A stretch of 64,000 nucleotides of DNA, from contig CAJQUN010000401.1 of assembly GCA_907163345.1 (NCBI GenBank), positions 434,001-498,000 on the forward strand. The letters are read 5' to 3'. Positions 34,460 through 47,530 of this stretch are shown piece after piece. The notes beneath the pieces were generated by a model that saw only the letters and a list, made by a program, of their open reading frames with translations, made no database searches and was not told where the DNA came from. Every line of letters starts with the position of its first letter. Within the stretch, counting starts at the first letter, position 1. Both the position numbers and the translations under genes were made by a program. Origin of the DNA: Haberlea rhodopensis (lineage: Eukaryota; Streptophyta; Magnoliopsida; Lamiales; Gesneriaceae).

Positions 34460-36892
34460 TGTTGGGAATTTGACCCTCCAAATTCACCCTATGATCAGCG
34501 CATTTTATGGGAAAAGAAAGCAACTGGATAAATAATAACGACACAATTATTTAACTTGAAAAACTGCCAAATCAGGAGAAAAACCATCAGGACCAGATAA
34601 AAAAATACACTATTACAACCACATATTCACTCTTCTCACACCCAAAACACACACACAAAGCTTTCCCACTAGCCACATTGTATAACTCACATCTCTCCCC
34701 ATACAAAAAAGACACCTAATAAAAAAAATTCATATATGCAAGCTCGATCAAATATGCAACCACAAAGCATACTAAGAATTTTACTAGACTCTACAAACAA
34801 GAGAGAAATTTATCTAAAGCTAAAAGTTGATAGACTATATATTGACTGTTGCACTTAAAACTGAAGGCATAAACCTCCTTTTATAACCAAATGAGTTGGC
34901 ACTTTTTCTTCTCCCATCGATGTGGGATTAGAAAAGCCTAACTTCAACAATCTCCACATTATGGCTTTGTCGTCCTACAACACTCCACCTTGACGAAGAT
35001 CTTCATAGACAGTCATACTTCTCAATCTTGAAAATTATCATGCTCCACCATAAAAAAACATACTCACTCGGAACTAGCCATTCCAAGCATTTCAAATTCG
35101 GCCCATGTCGAAAAATAACCGCGCTGAAAATTATGGTGCAACTCTCACGTTTTGGCTCTCCCAGAAGTTAATCGGTCATTGACATGAATTTCGACAACGC
35201 ACCTGATATCAATGCCAAACAAATGCCCGTGTGCAAAACTGTGGACCCGCTTACATTATACATCCTCTATCATGGCAACTTGGGAACAACGACATGCCAT
35301 AATGATGTACATGTCCTTTTTCATAGGACATAATGAAAGGAAACAATGTTAGCTTCATTATCAGTATCTCCATTTACTGATCCAGAATAATTTGTCGAAC
35401 CCACCACAGCTTTTGGACAATTTTTCTTGATGTGGTCAGGTTGTCCACGTCACCAATAGGCTTTCTGTACGGAGCTTTTCTTCTTCCAATCACGAGCTAC
35501 CATTGCAAAACTTTCATGTGGAATGTTACTCATGTCAAGTCTCATCGCTTAATAAAAAAGCTTACTAGTAATCTCTGAGAAAATGATATTCTCCTTCCCA
35601 TGAATCAATATGGGTTTCATGTGCTCATACGAACATGGAAGAGACCAGATGAGTCTCAATGCCTGATTCTCATCACCAATTTTAACTCCAATTGATTCAA
35701 GCTCTGAAACAATGCCATTGAAAACACCTAAATGATCTGAAATAGTAGTATCCTCATTCATTCGCAGTGTATGAAACTGCTCTTTCAGATACATTCGATT
35801 TGATATGCACTTTGTCTGATATAACTCTTTGAGCTTTTCCCAGAGTTCCTTTGCCGTAAACCTTCGATGCACATTTGCTAGAACATTTTTGGCTAATCAT
35901 AGACGGATTGCACTTGCTGCTCTCAAATTCAGATCCTCTCAATCTTCATTGCTCATTCCGGCATTGCCTGTTGCATTAGTCGTTCCACCAGTCGAACTAG
36001 TATCACTACTGCTTTCGAAGATTACCCTGCCCTTAAACGCCTTGTATAAACCATATTGAATTAACATATCCCTTACTTGCACTTGTCACAAGCCTAAGTT
36101 GATTTTCCCATCAAATTTCTCCACATCAAATCTGACTTTATTTGAAACTTTGCTTCCCACATTGTCTTGTGATACTTTGATGAATTTTACCGTAAACCTG
36201 AATAGTACACACTAAGTAAGCTCCCAGAAAATAGAGAATCTCTATCTTTCCTAGACAGAACTTCAAGATTCCGAGGAAAATTGGTTGGGTCACGCTGTCC
36301 CACTTAAATACCGATTTTCTAAGACAGAACCTCCTTAGTTAATATGTATTCGTTTGCCACACCAAAGTTTCACCGCAGAAAAGAATCTGGTTCTAATACC
36401 ACTTGTTGGGAATTTGACCCTCAAATTCACCCACATGATCTGCACTTTCTATAGGAAAGAAAGCACCATGAGAAATAATAAAGACACAAGGATTTAACGT
36501 GGAAAACTCCCAAATCAGGAGAAAACCACCAGGACAAGAGAAAAAATACACTATATGTAAAATTATTACAAACACATAATTATCTTCTCACTCCAAAACA
36601 CACCCACAAAGCTTTCCCACTAGCCACATGTTATAACTCACACGTCTCCCCTTACAAGAAAGACACCTAAAAAATCTTTTTTGATGTGCAAGTTCAGTCA
36701 AAGTTGCAATATACTAAGAATTTTACAAAACTCTACAAGCAGGAGAGGAACTTATCTAAAGCCAAAAGTTGATAGACAAGCTATTGACCGATGTATTTAA
36801 AACTGAATGCATAAACCTCTTTTTATAGTCAAATGAGTTGGCACTTTTTTCTTCTCCCATCGATGCGGGATTAGAAAAGCCCAACTTCAACA
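34460..36892 (-). mobile_element. Non-autonomous Ty1-copia element with two LTRs
   Basis: LTRs of about 490 bp lie at 34460-34949 (3' LTR) and 36404-36892 (5' LTR), both TGTTG...CAACA and visibly diverged. The primer-binding site, a variant of the Met-tRNA type (TGGTATTAGAACC), is at 36389-36401 on the minus strand. A purine-rich tract (TGTGGAGAT) precedes the 3' LTR. Flanks CTTTG and TTTTG are a near-match 5-bp target duplication. The interior of about 1.45 kb holds only gag, without protease, integrase or reverse transcriptase, so it would depend on another element for movement. Confidence 0.85.
35549..35872 (-). pseudogene. Copia gag fragment
   Basis: A frame of about 107 residues contains AKELWEKLKELYQTKCISNR, LKEQFHTLRMNEDTTISDHL and LESIGVKIGDENQALRLIWS, the UBN2-type copia gag. 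The upstream part is shifted out of frame near 35860. Downstream, at about 35400-35470, a zinc-knuckle remnant (GQPDHIKKNCP) has lost its first cysteines. Gag is therefore broken. Confidence 0.85.
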
Positions 36893-37700
36893 TTTTGGGG
36901 GTGAAATCAGGTGTGGATTTAGAATTTAGTTTGAGTAGTATAAAACATTTAAAAAAGGGAAAAATATTTTCGGAGCGCAAAATACAATTTTAAGGAAACA
37001 ATCTTCGATTTTGGATAGACAAAATGTAATTTTTGCGGTATTACAATTTTTTTTTGAAGGTGTGAAACGACATTAAACATAAAGTTTGAAATTTTATTAG
37101 CAACTTCACATTGATGGCACTGCTTCGCAGAATGGACACAATCATAAACAGAAACCTAATTTGGTTTGATTTTGGTTATCTTTATAACATACAGTTAAAT
37201 TGAATATACCGGATTTCAAACTAATATTCAATATTTTTAAATAAACTTCTAGTTTTTTTAAATTTCATGAAATTTAACCGATTTTTTTTTTTACTTAACC
37301 GAAATGTGCCAAATTTTTCATCAAACTCATAAACCGAATCGAATCAAAATCAATTGTTTTGGTTTATATCCAAATTTTTGAAAAAAAATTAGATTTTTAT
37401 TAGAAAATCTAATAAAAATTGAAGTCTGTTTAACCAATTTTATATAAAAAAAACCGACATCAAACATAATAAAACTTATTTTGTATTTTTATAAAAATTA
37501 GTTTTGTAAAAATAAGTTGCTTAAATACTACCCAATTTTTAAAGAAAGAAAATCATGTCAAAAATCTGGGGCAAGTATTTATTTATATTTATATGTTAAA
37601 AACTTTTAGGGGCTAAATTGCGAACTTGGAAAAAACTGTGTGACCAAAAGGTAAATTCACCCCTTACAGGGGTATAAAACTATTTGCCATTCATCGTGTG
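36893..37700. other. Intergenic, hAT-like AT-rich remnant
   Basis: Positions about 37060-37430 contain scattered ACCGAA/TTCGGT-type words like those in the element at 51.0-51.5 kb. No clear ends. The last part leads into the promoter of the SURP/G-patch gene (GGGGTATAAAACT near 37670). Confidence 0.35.
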
Positions 37701-38544
37701 CAGAGGTATGCATTTTCTCCTCCTAATGTTGTTGGCGTCGCCTTGTTCGAAGCAAAGGACAGCCGAAGCTACCTTTTTTAGGGGTGGATAATTGAATATT
37801 CAGTTCGCCTTTCGAATTCTCACTTATATCTTCTTTGGATCGACTATACGTGAATCGATAGTGTGAGTTTCCAATCGACAGGGATAGATTATTATCTGAT
37901 AAATATTATTGTTTTTGTTCATTGAATTTAGGGTTGGATTTTTCTTACTTTTTCTTTTTGGGTGATACTTCTGGTAATTTATATTTATCCTGGTTTTACC
38001 ATCGATACGGTTCTTGCTTGATCCGAACCAATATTTTTTTATATATTTTATAAAAAAACGCTTGATTATAAGGACTTTAATTGTGCTCGATTTAAACGAG
38101 ATTTTGTGTTTTTAATGTGTTACTCTTATTCATTTGTTTTTTCTCATTATTTTCTGGCGGATCACTTGTGGTTTTGGCCGAAATAGTTGCTAGAAAGAGC
38201 GTTTCAATTTGATTTTATGTTTTTTCACTTTCTGTAATTGGATTGTATTGCGTCATGTCTTTTTTGTCCTCTAATTCTCTTTGTTCGATCTGAGGCGTAT
38301 GGGTGACTTAATTGATGGGAATGGATCAACACAATTTAATTATGGTAGTCCTTTTGCTTAACTTTGCATCGTAACAACTATAATTGGTGCCTTTGGTTGA
38401 TAGAAAAGTTTTATTTCGTCGAGTTGTTGTTTTTGCAATGCTGCAGAACATGCATTCTTAAGAGTTGGAACAATTAAAACTACGGGTTCTATGACCTAAT
38501 AGCTTTTTAGCTTATTTTTCATGTAGTGGATACTTGTCTCTGCA

Positions 38545-41500
38545 ATGGATAAAGAAAAAAATCCTAGCTTATTTGTTAATGATGGATCTTTCATGGAGAG
38601 ATTCAAACAGCTTCAACAGGAGAAGGAAAAGAAGAATGAAGTACCCGATAAATCTAAGGCAGTCTCGAGTATGTGTCTAAATTCAGCTCCAAAAACTGTC
38701 ATTAGTAAAACGGACATGGAATTGAAGGCAAACTGCATCCAAAAAACAATTAAAACTCCTTCAAGTGGAAAACTTGCCTTTAGCTTGAAACAAAAGTCAA
38801 GACCTGTTGCACCCGCTGTTAAGCTTGGCGAAGACGAGGATGAAGATGATGATATAAATATCTCTGATGATGTCCCGATGAAGCGGCAGAAGTTGGGTCA
38901 GCCTGATGCATCTAATAGTTCACCTAAACAAGTTGATGTTGGTAATTACTCCCACCCGTTTATTTATGAGTTTATGCATACTGATTCTCAAGGTTGTCAT
39001 TCGTTTCTGTAATTCCTGTTAGTTTATCACTTTATTTAGCTGTCTAGACTTGTAATTGATTCCTCAAATTAGACTTCCAGAAATTGTGTTTTTGCCCTGT
39101 GTTTGTCATTGTCAGCCTGACCCGTGATTTGTTTCAATTTGATATTTGTTGAGGTCATGATTTTCCTGAGTTACTTTAGATCACTATAGCTTTGTTGTTC
39201 TATACAGTATTCATTAAAGCACATGACTTGTTAGGCATAGTTGCTTGGATTTTTGCCTGAGCTGATAGAAGAGAGAGAGAGGGCAAGATATTTTTGAATT
39301 ACTTTTATCTGATGAATGCAGCTTATATCTTAAGTCTCTGTCGACATGGGTGGGAAGAGATGTTCACTGAAAGATGTGGATATTGTGGCACGCCTGCTAC
39401 AAGTGTAATTTGAATTCACTTGCATGCCCTTGAGTATTAATCAGTTCTTTAAGTACATGCAGCACCACCTTTTCCAAGTGACCCTACAGTGAGGAAAGTT
39501 GCAGACAAATTAGCAAGTTTTGTGGCCAAGAATGGCAGGCAGTTTGAGCATGTAACACGACAGAAAAATCCTGGAGATACTCCCTTCAAGTATGTAGTCT
39601 CTATTTCTGTTGACTAAATTTTTTGACATTTTGGTGGACTACGGTGGTTACACGAACTTATCTTTCTCATAACTATTTCGTTTGGAAACTTCTGAATCAA
39701 ATTGTCTGTGTAGCTTTTTAACTTATTTCCCTAACCTTGTGGCTTTTCTAGGAATTAAATTTTGTGGTATTGCCTTGTGCAAGGCCTTGATTTCGGGTAC
39801 AAGGCCTTGATTTCGGGTACAAGGCATTCCTCAGTTTAAGTTGTGGTTACTGCTAAAATATCCTTCTTACAGAGTATTATGAGTAGGCTTTCTTCTTGGA
39901 GCAAGATAGGCGTAATGCTACATTTTGGGTTTTTTAGATGCTGGGAAAGGATGTTTTTTATTTTTTATTTTTAATACAAAAAATTGTATATGGATTAAGT
40001 TTGTAACTCAAATTGTTTTGATTTTATTTCCTACAGGTTTTTATTTGATGAAAGTTGTTCAGATTTCAAGTACTATGAATATAGGCTTAGAGAAGAGCAA
40101 AAAGCTTTGTCCGAAACCAGGGATTCCCAATCATCACCTTGTGGTTAGTGTATTGGTTCCATAAGTTTTTCTTTTAAGTGATCCTCACAGATTTCGTTTT
40201 TAGTGGAACAAAATCTAAGGAAATTAAATTTAAATAGTACGAACTATTTGAAATTCTCGTGCATACGAAAAATACCTCCCATTATGTTGCATGTTGCTTT
40301 TCGGTGACAGGACCTAATGTTAGCTAAGATTTGAATCGAAGCTAAGTTTTGTTTGCGTATTATGGAGTTAGGAGTGACTGGATAAATGGAGTTTGAACGA
40401 GTTCAACTTATTATGTAAAACATACATTGGTTGCTTTTACTTTCATGTTAGATGAGATAAGAACATGATTTGCTTGCTGCAGCAGAATATTCATTTTCTA
40501 TTAGTGGCATGAACAAACCATTTTTTGCCTTTTTGGATGATAAAACCATGAGCTTTTAGTTGAGAATAGTAATTATCAGTCAAAGAACTAATAGTCCACT
40601 ATATACTTTCCTCATTTGCATTCAAAACTGTTCTCTTTTTAATCCTTCTTTTGCGAAATTTTCCAGTTGGATCTGTGGGTAACATAGGCAATGCAACACC
40701 CAATCCAATGAGTGGTTTTCAGGAATCATATCATCAGCATTCCAAGTATCAAACTCCTGCATCAGCTTTATATGAAGCTACTGAGAGTACTGTATCTACT
40801 CGTGCATCATTGCAGACAAGTGGAAGATATGGTATTTTTTGCATTTTCCCTTCCTTTTATCTAGTTTTGGTCTTCAAGTTCTAAATTAATCTCTTGTGGT
40901 GCATCAGTGAGTACATATTACAATATTGGGACAATCACAAAAAATACCCAGTGTGTAAAATTTCACATCCAAAAAATCTACGAAACAAATGTTTTATCTG
41001 TATACACATTTTGCAAAGTTTCATACCAAAAACTCGTTTGGTAAAAATCTAAAATTGTCTTCCTAAATTACCCTTATACATTTAATGTAATAATAAGTAT
41101 GATAATGTGATTTAATAGAAAACTTGTTCGTAGATAAAAGTATTTTTAAATTTATTATTGTCTAAATGTTAACACATTTTCTAATTTTGTTTAGAAGATA
41201 AAATTTATGAATTATTATGTATTAAGATGTATATTTTAATATATCTCACTTTCTGAGAAGCTTAGGGTTGGTTAGGCTTCGTTCTTGTTTACTGGGATGG
41301 AAATAGTCATTTAATGTTTTGTGCAAGCATTTAGCAATGCCTGGCGTCTCATCTTCACCAATGCAACTGGTAGGTGAATCAAGCACACCTACTGGTTCGG
41401 ACCCAATTGCAATGATGGAATATTACATGAAGAAGGCCGCTGCAGAAGAGATGCAGAGGCCCCCCAAAGCCTCGAAGGATGAGATGCCACCACCTGCTTC

Positions 41501-42389
41501 GTTCCAAGGTTGGCATCCATTTTATTGTTTATTTGAAGGACTTTTTCCTGTTTCTAGTTTGTCGATCACTTGTATGTTGGGAGCAGCATACAGATTTTAG
41601 TTGGGCCTATTATACATAGTTCTGCTCCTGTTTTTATATTCATGGTTTTTATAAATGCTTTATACAGTTCCTGTTGAGAAGGGGCATCACATGGGCGATT
41701 ATATTCCTTCTGGAGAGCTGGAAAAGTTTTTGGCTACATGTAATGATGCATCTGCACAAAAAGCTTGGAAGGAAATGGCAGATAAAACAAAAATTCAGGC
41801 TGACAATGTCGGTCACAAACTTTTGTCTAAAATGGGCTGGAGAGAAGGTAAGTAGAATTGATCCTGCGCTTTGATATTTTTTTTTCTGGATGTTTTTTCT
41901 TGTTTTTAAAGATTTTGTGGGTACACTTGAATGGCTACTCAGAGTTAGTCTTCCTCCAGTTCTATTACTGGATACATAGTTCACGGTTATTTTTTCTGTG
42001 ATGTCTTTTATTGCAAAAATCGCACTCAAGTTACCCTCTCTATCTCCATGTAAATGCAACTGTTTGTGTTACTGTAACTTGGTTGTAAACTGTAGGTGAG
42101 GGTCTGGGGAGTTCGAGAAGTGGGATTTCAGCTCCAATAATGTCAGGCGAAGTAAAAAAAGATCACCTGGGCGTTGGCGCTCATGCCCCAGGAGAGGTTA
42201 CACCAGATGACGACATTTATGAGCAGTATAAGAAACGAATGATGCTTGGTTATCGTCACAGACCAAATCCATTGGTATTTGCTTCTGTACCATTTTTTTT
42301 TGGCTACACAGTTAAATTTGCAATTTGTTTTTATACTTGATGCCATTTTGTTCGATTCGCAGAATAATCCACGAAAAGCATATTATTAG
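38545..42389 (+). CDS. SURP and G-patch domain protein (SUGP1-like)
   Basis: Eight coding exons: 38545-38941, 39463-39589, 40037-40143, 40667-40831, 41335-41508, 41668-41847, 42096-42274 and 42363-42389. All use GT-AG introns and join in frame to 451 residues. The N-terminus reads PSLFVNDGSFMERFKQLQQE, followed by a Lys-rich part and an acidic DEDEDDD stretch. A SURP module spans about 137-185 (VRKVADKLASFVAKNGRQFE, FLFDESCSDFKYYEYRL). A G-patch spans about 370-400 (GHKLLSKMGWREGEGLG), with the tail NPLNNPRKAYY. SURP binds splicing factors and G-patches activate DEAH helicases, so a nuclear pre-mRNA splicing role is expected. The 5' UTR probably has its own intron, with an acceptor (CATGTAG) near 38525. 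Matches the plant SWAP/G-patch protein of the At3g52120 type, by recall. Confidence 0.93.
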
Positions 42390-43598
42390 GATGTTTTGGA
42401 AGTGAAGCATCAACTTCTGAACAATCAGAGCTATGTCTGTTTTCCTACAAGAATGATGGCCAGGTTTCTAAAACCGATACCAATTCTTATATTTCTTTTT
42501 AACAATTACTTGAAATTTTTACATCTTTGAGAGTGGAATTGTTTTGTTAATTGTTGCAGTATTGCCTGGTGATAAAATATGAGTCCCGTTTGTATTAATG
42601 ATTCAATATTGTTTTATCTGTGTAATTTAGTACTTGTTTAAAGATTTTTTTTAAAATAAATGAGAATAAACCGTTAACAAACTAGTATGTGACTATTTTA
42701 GCTGAGAAAAGTTTCCATGGAGCCCTGAAATAGATTTTCTTCATATTCATTTTTTAGTTGCATAATAATTATTTTAAACTCAGTTATCATCATTTTTAAA
42801 ATTCCTGATTATCACATTATATATATTTTGACTTAAAATATAATATTTAAAAATTGAAATATTATTTATCAAATTTCTGAGATTATTTAACGTGTACAAT
42901 AATATTTATAGTTTCCTAAAACAAAACTATATATAATATTTGTTATTCAAAAATATATTCCACAATTCTTCCACGAAAACCTCGAAAAACGAAACCAAAC
43001 AAGCCCACAAAATTCGAAATTGGAGAACCTTCTGGGTGTATATTTTATCATTTCAGAGTGCAGCATCTGAATGTTTTTTATCGAAGAACATCTTGAATTT
43101 TCAAATAAACAAAACCAATCATAATATTGCATTAAATTAACTTTTCTCATATCGCTTGACTTTTAAATTTTATAAATATAATTTTAAGGAGTAATCTCGA
43201 AGTCTTGAATAGAAAATAGCATTAACCATTATATTGAGTTTTGACTTGATATCCATTTTAAGACTTCTCTAACCTTAACTAAAGTGACGAGTTTACAACG
43301 AGATCTTAACCTAGTGTTTGTCATCTATTTCATAAGTAAAAGATCTCGGATTCGATTCATCCCTCTCTCTGATTAATTAAAAACAACAACAACTAAAGTG
43401 ATGAGCACATGAAAATCTCATATTCATTTTAAGATCATTGCGATTGCAATATACTAAAATTACCTTCAAACCAGAATAACCAAAAAGACAGTAAAAACTA
43501 GAAAACATGAGGCATCAAATGTAAAACTTAATAAGTGGCCAAAGACCCTCATTAAGGCCACAAACTTATTCATGCACTTCTCCCGCGCTCTAACCTTC
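42390..43598. other. Intergenic between convergent genes
   Basis: 3' UTR of the SURP/G-patch gene and AT-rich spacer. At about 43260-43400 a stretch with a box-B-like GGATTCGATTCATCC and an AAC-rich tail resembles a decayed SINE, too weak to call. Confidence 0.35.
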
Positions 43599-44022
43599 TC
43601 ATTTTGCAATTTCACCTGCACAACCAAACATACATATCAAAACATATTACTAACAAGAATAATATAAATATACACTATTTATCAAAAAAAGAAAGGGATA
43701 TGTAGTATATTATACATGGTTCAAAGTTTGCAATGCACTTCTCAGGGAGCTGCTTGGCAAGTTCACGGTCGACCCCTGAAATAGGGGGACCATTCACAAG
43801 TATGCACAAGCAAGGCTGGCCAAGTGCCTTGACTGCAGCACAGCAAGCCTCATTTGGTGGAATGGGGCTGAATATATTAACTGCTCCCCTGCAGGGAATG
43901 AGCTGAATGAGAGCTGAGAAGAACGTGCCACCGCATGGATGCGCCTTGCTCTCTTGAACTTGACATGTTATCAGCATTACAAGCATCAAAAAATGGAGAG
44001 TTTTGGAGATAGAAGCGTTCAT
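43599..44022 (-). CDS. Lipid-transfer/2S-albumin superfamily protein
   Basis: Two exons, 43716-44022 and a 17-nt exon 43599-43615, with a GT-AG intron of 100 bp, give 107 residues. Signal peptide 1-27 (ends ESKA). The mature protein has the eight-cysteine motif C30, C44, C60-C61, C71-x-C73, C96, C103, with family-like GQPCLCILVNGPPISGVDR and QLPEKCIANFEPC-EIAK. Such proteins are secreted and bind hydrophobic molecules through four disulfides. The codon of the last cysteine is split by the intron, so reading the genomic frame straight on loses C8. Single promoter, with a TATAAAA on the minus strand at about 44106-44112. Confidence 0.92.
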
Positions 44023-44105
44023 TTTGGTTGGTTATTGGAATGGGATATTTGCTAGAAGATGTTGTGGTTTCTTGGTGTGGGGGTTGAATGTGGAAGTGTC
44101 TTGGA

Positions 44106-44112
44106 TTTTATA
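44106..44112 (-). promoter_or_regulatory. TATA box of the lipid-transfer-type gene
   Basis: TATAAAA on the minus strand about 85 bp before the ATG at 44022. Confidence 0.6.
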
Positions 44113-45830
44113 GAAAGTTGAATTGGGGTGGATGTGTGTTTGGTGTTTTTTATCTAACTCTATGTTACAGTTGATTCATGTCTATGGTGAGCACATTATT
44201 TGGTTGAGCTGAGACATTGGGTTCATTTCAGCATATTGAATGATTTTGGTTATTGTAACATCAGCTATCCTTTAACAATTTCACTTTAAAACAAAAGTCG
44301 ATCTAAGATATGAGCTGGTTTAGAAACAAATATTACATATTCAATTTTAAGCAGTGACCTGAATTTCAAATTGCACTTGATAGATTTTGAAACAACTTTC
44401 ACGTCCAATAGATGTATAGAATCGGGACATATTATTTCTCGGTATATCTCCCAAACAGTTGTTACTAATGATATAATTCCTTCAAAACGATAGGGAAAAA
44501 AGACAAAGTAAGAATTACATCGATACGAAATGTATTTTGAGAAAATATATGATTTATGATTCTTTTGAGTCCAACAAATATTGATAATATAAAATAACAA
44601 TAGATATTTAATAGTTAACAAATTTAAAAAGGCTGCTCCATTGGTAAGATTCAACCATCCAACATGTGGCATATTAATACTCTATATATGGTTGGATCTA
44701 CTCCATATGGTAGCATAGAACAAATCGTCATAGTGTCGCTCCATCCTGTCTTTGTTAAGCCATCATCTGCAACAAAAACACGGGAAACACTTCATCTCTC
44801 TTAATATTCTCTCTGAGATTAAAGGTTTCTTGAGTTATTTCAATCTCCTTATGTGAGAATTGGTTGGTCCTACTTCCGGAAAAAGAGCTGTGAACAAAAC
44901 AAAGGGAATGAGAGAATGATGTGAAGAAGGTGCGGAATATTAAGGAACTTGGGAGAGATTATAGTAGTGGGAATAGCAGCTATTTGGCTTTTAAACATTT
45001 ACTATAAATACCAAGGGTTACAGATGCTAGGTTACTTTTCTGCTATCATTGACACTCTCCTTTTGTTCATAGTGGATTATCTCTTGCTGGGTGGCTGCCG
45101 TGGAGTAGGTATTGTTACTGAACCACGTAAATATTCTCCCCTATTTTCTTTATGTTTTGATCGGTGAATTTCATGCACAACCAAATTCGAAGGTCTTATT
45201 CACTTTCAAGTTACTGATTCTTTTTTGCGATTGATAACCTGGTGCGATTGTATATGAAACTCTGAAATCTTGTTTTCACACAATTCTTGAAAGAAAAATA
45301 TTCACAACACATTCATCCAATCAAAAAGTTTATCCATCATGAACACAATACATGAATTTTTGTACTTACCAGATGTTTAGCATTTGCTAATGTTAAAATT
45401 TATCCCCAACACAATTGCCAAATTAGAAAATTTATACAAACTGATAAGAAAATTGAATAAAAGAAATTTTTGCAAGTCCCCATTAAAGCATGAGGATTTC
45501 TTTAACTTGATATAATGATTGCTGATTGAAGTACAATCAGCAATCATAAAATTCAAAATTCATCACCGCAACAAACCAAGAAAATAAGATTAAACATAAA
45601 TCTTGAAGGCTTGAAATCACTGATCAGAAGCAGGAACATAAAGAATCAGACAAAAGAACAAGAACCAGATAATTATAACCAGAAAAGCTTCTAATTTCAT
45701 CAAACTGAGAATTCATCACAATTAAAAACCATAGGTTTTTAAGCTAAGAACTATTCCTAATATTACAACCAACACAGAGAAAACATCATAAGCTTAAACA
45801 AAACAAGACACCAGACTATAACGACTGATT
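44113..45830. other. Intergenic, nothing supported
   Basis: AT-rich. A 72-codon hydrophobic ORF at 44949-45167 starts with TTG and has no recognised family. From about 45480 the sequence is the 3' UTR side of histone H3. Confidence 0.35.
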
Positions 45831-46241
45831 TTAAGCTCGTTCACCCCTGATTCTTCTAGCAAGCTGGATATCCTTAGGCATTATAGTAACCCTCTTAGCA
45901 TGAATTGCACAGAGGTTAGTATCCTCAAACAGACCCACCAAATACGCTTCCGCTGCCTCTTGAAGTGCGGCCACGGCGGAGCTCTGGAATCTTAGATCAG
46001 TCTTGAAATCCTGCGCAATTTCTCGAACAAGCCTCTGGAATGGAAGCTTGCGAATCAAAAGTTCGGTGGATTTCTGATACTTACGGATCTCACGTAGTGC
46101 CACCGTTCCTGGGCGAAACCGGTGGGGCTTCTTCACTCCACCGGTGGCGGGGGCGGACTTCCTGGCGGCTTTGGTGGCAAGCTGCTTCCTCGGAGCCTTG
46201 CCTCCGGTGGACTTGCGAGCAGTCTGCTTCGTACGAGCCAT
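45831..46241 (-). CDS. Histone H3.1 (replication-dependent)
   Basis: Intronless and 136 residues, starting [20 protein letters not shown]. The positions that separate plant H3.1 from H3.3 read A31, F41, S87 and A90, which is the H3.1 set. H3.1 is deposited by CAF-1 during S phase. The lack of introns also fits the replication-dependent class. The open frame runs 123 codons further upstream without stop, but the ATG at 46241 is the histone start. A TATATA core lies at about 46340-46347 on the minus strand and an ACGTGGC G-box-like motif at about 46495. Confidence 0.98.
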
Positions 46242-46629
46242 TTCAAAGGCTAAAACTGTAACGAAGAAGCCCAAAAAATTTGAATAGATTTTGCAGATTC
46301 TTGCAACGACGATGAATGATTCGAAGTTGCGGTTCCGGGTATATAAAGAAGGTGGATGAGCGGGAGTAGTGAAAATTTTAAACAGGAGGATGGTAGGCCG
46401 TTGATTAGGAAATTGATTAGACTGTTGGGATTGGAGGAAATTAAGAACTTTGGATAGTGATCCTAGTGATAAGCCAAGTATCGAATGAAGAATTGCCACG
46501 TAAGATAGGGTGGATCTTCGTGAATTGTTCTTTGATTCAATCGTTTTTCTGGGTTCAAATCTTTTTTCTATGGTCAATTTATTGAGGTAATCAATTCTTT
46601 TTATAGCCAAAGCACCTATGTAAAATATA

Positions 46630-46955
46630 AGTATGTTTGCAAATGCTTTTGCAAAGTCTTTATCAGCTTTTTATATTAAAAAAATAGAATTTAAGTGTTT
46701 TATTTTCTTGATTCTACTATTGCTTCTCTAAAAATAAGTAGAAAAAAACAGAAGCTGAAAAGCATTTCATGGCATGCTTTTAACTTTTTTTAAGTTGTTT
46801 TGTGACAATTTTGTAATTAATTGAAGTTATTAAACTGATTTTTTATTTAAATAGCAAACACTCAATGCTTTTGTTTAAAGCAACTTTTTTCAACTTTAAG
46901 CAAAAGCAATAAAAAAGTGCTTTGAATAAACAATTGCAAATACATAAGAAAAAAA
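46630..46955 (-). mobile_element. MITE-like repeat, copy 3 of 5
   Basis: Reverse orientation of the family seen at 3.5, 27.8 and 52.1 kb, and the best-preserved copy. On the plus strand: TTTGCAAATGCTTTTGCAAAG at the start, AAGTGTTTTATTTTCTTGATTC, TCTAAAAATAAGTAGAAAAA, CAGAAGCTGAAAAGCA, AACTGATTTTTTATTT, and TTTAAGCAAAAGCA near the end, with terminal TTGCAAATAC. The terminal TTTGCAAAT/ATTTGCAAT pair suggests short TIRs. Confidence 0.6.
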
Positions 46956-47530
46956 ATCCACCCACATTTACTATCAACTTATCGCAGATTAAAATCTTGC
47001 TCATCCTAATGTTCTTTTTTTTCTACTTGCTTCTCGAGAAAGCACCTCAATAAGAAATTCGTACATGTGTAATCCTGGAGCTGCATATCAACGTGTTGTT
47101 TACCACTCTTATTCCAAATATTATATGCACATCATTTTTTCTGATTTTCATGGTGTATCATCCGAAAGGTGAAATCCTGAGATTCTCTGGTAAAGCAGCC
47201 AATGATTTTCTTTACTAACATGTCATGTTTCTATGTTGGAAAATATGGAGTTCAGTAGGGGCCATAATAATGCCATCCTTAGCACTTGGTTATATACCTA
47301 CACCAAAACAACTATTGCTTAATATATATTTTTTTGTAAATGCATAGATATGCCATTTTTTGGTAGGAACTAGGAATAAGATGTTCAGTTCACCACTTAC
47401 AACGTTAAATTATCATATTCGAATATAGTGAAATTCTCCTCGTTTGTTATTTATTGTAATTTTTAGTTGCTCATACCATAGTTGGTTAACTCTTTTATAT
47501 GATGTTTTAAAAGATTATAAGAGTGCCAAA
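46956..47530. other. Intergenic spacer
   Basis: No coding or structural signal. Confidence 0.35.

Noticed and set aside
43260..43400. SINE or tRNA-like remnant
   Set aside because: A box-B-like motif is present but no convincing box A or cloverleaf, and no target duplication.
44949..45167. 72-codon hydrophobic ORF
   Set aside because: Non-ATG start, AT-driven composition, no family-like motif, no promoter context.
46242..46610. N-terminal extension of histone H3 by 123 codons
   Set aside because: The open frame upstream is promoter and leader DNA with a TATA core; H3 begins at MARTKQ.
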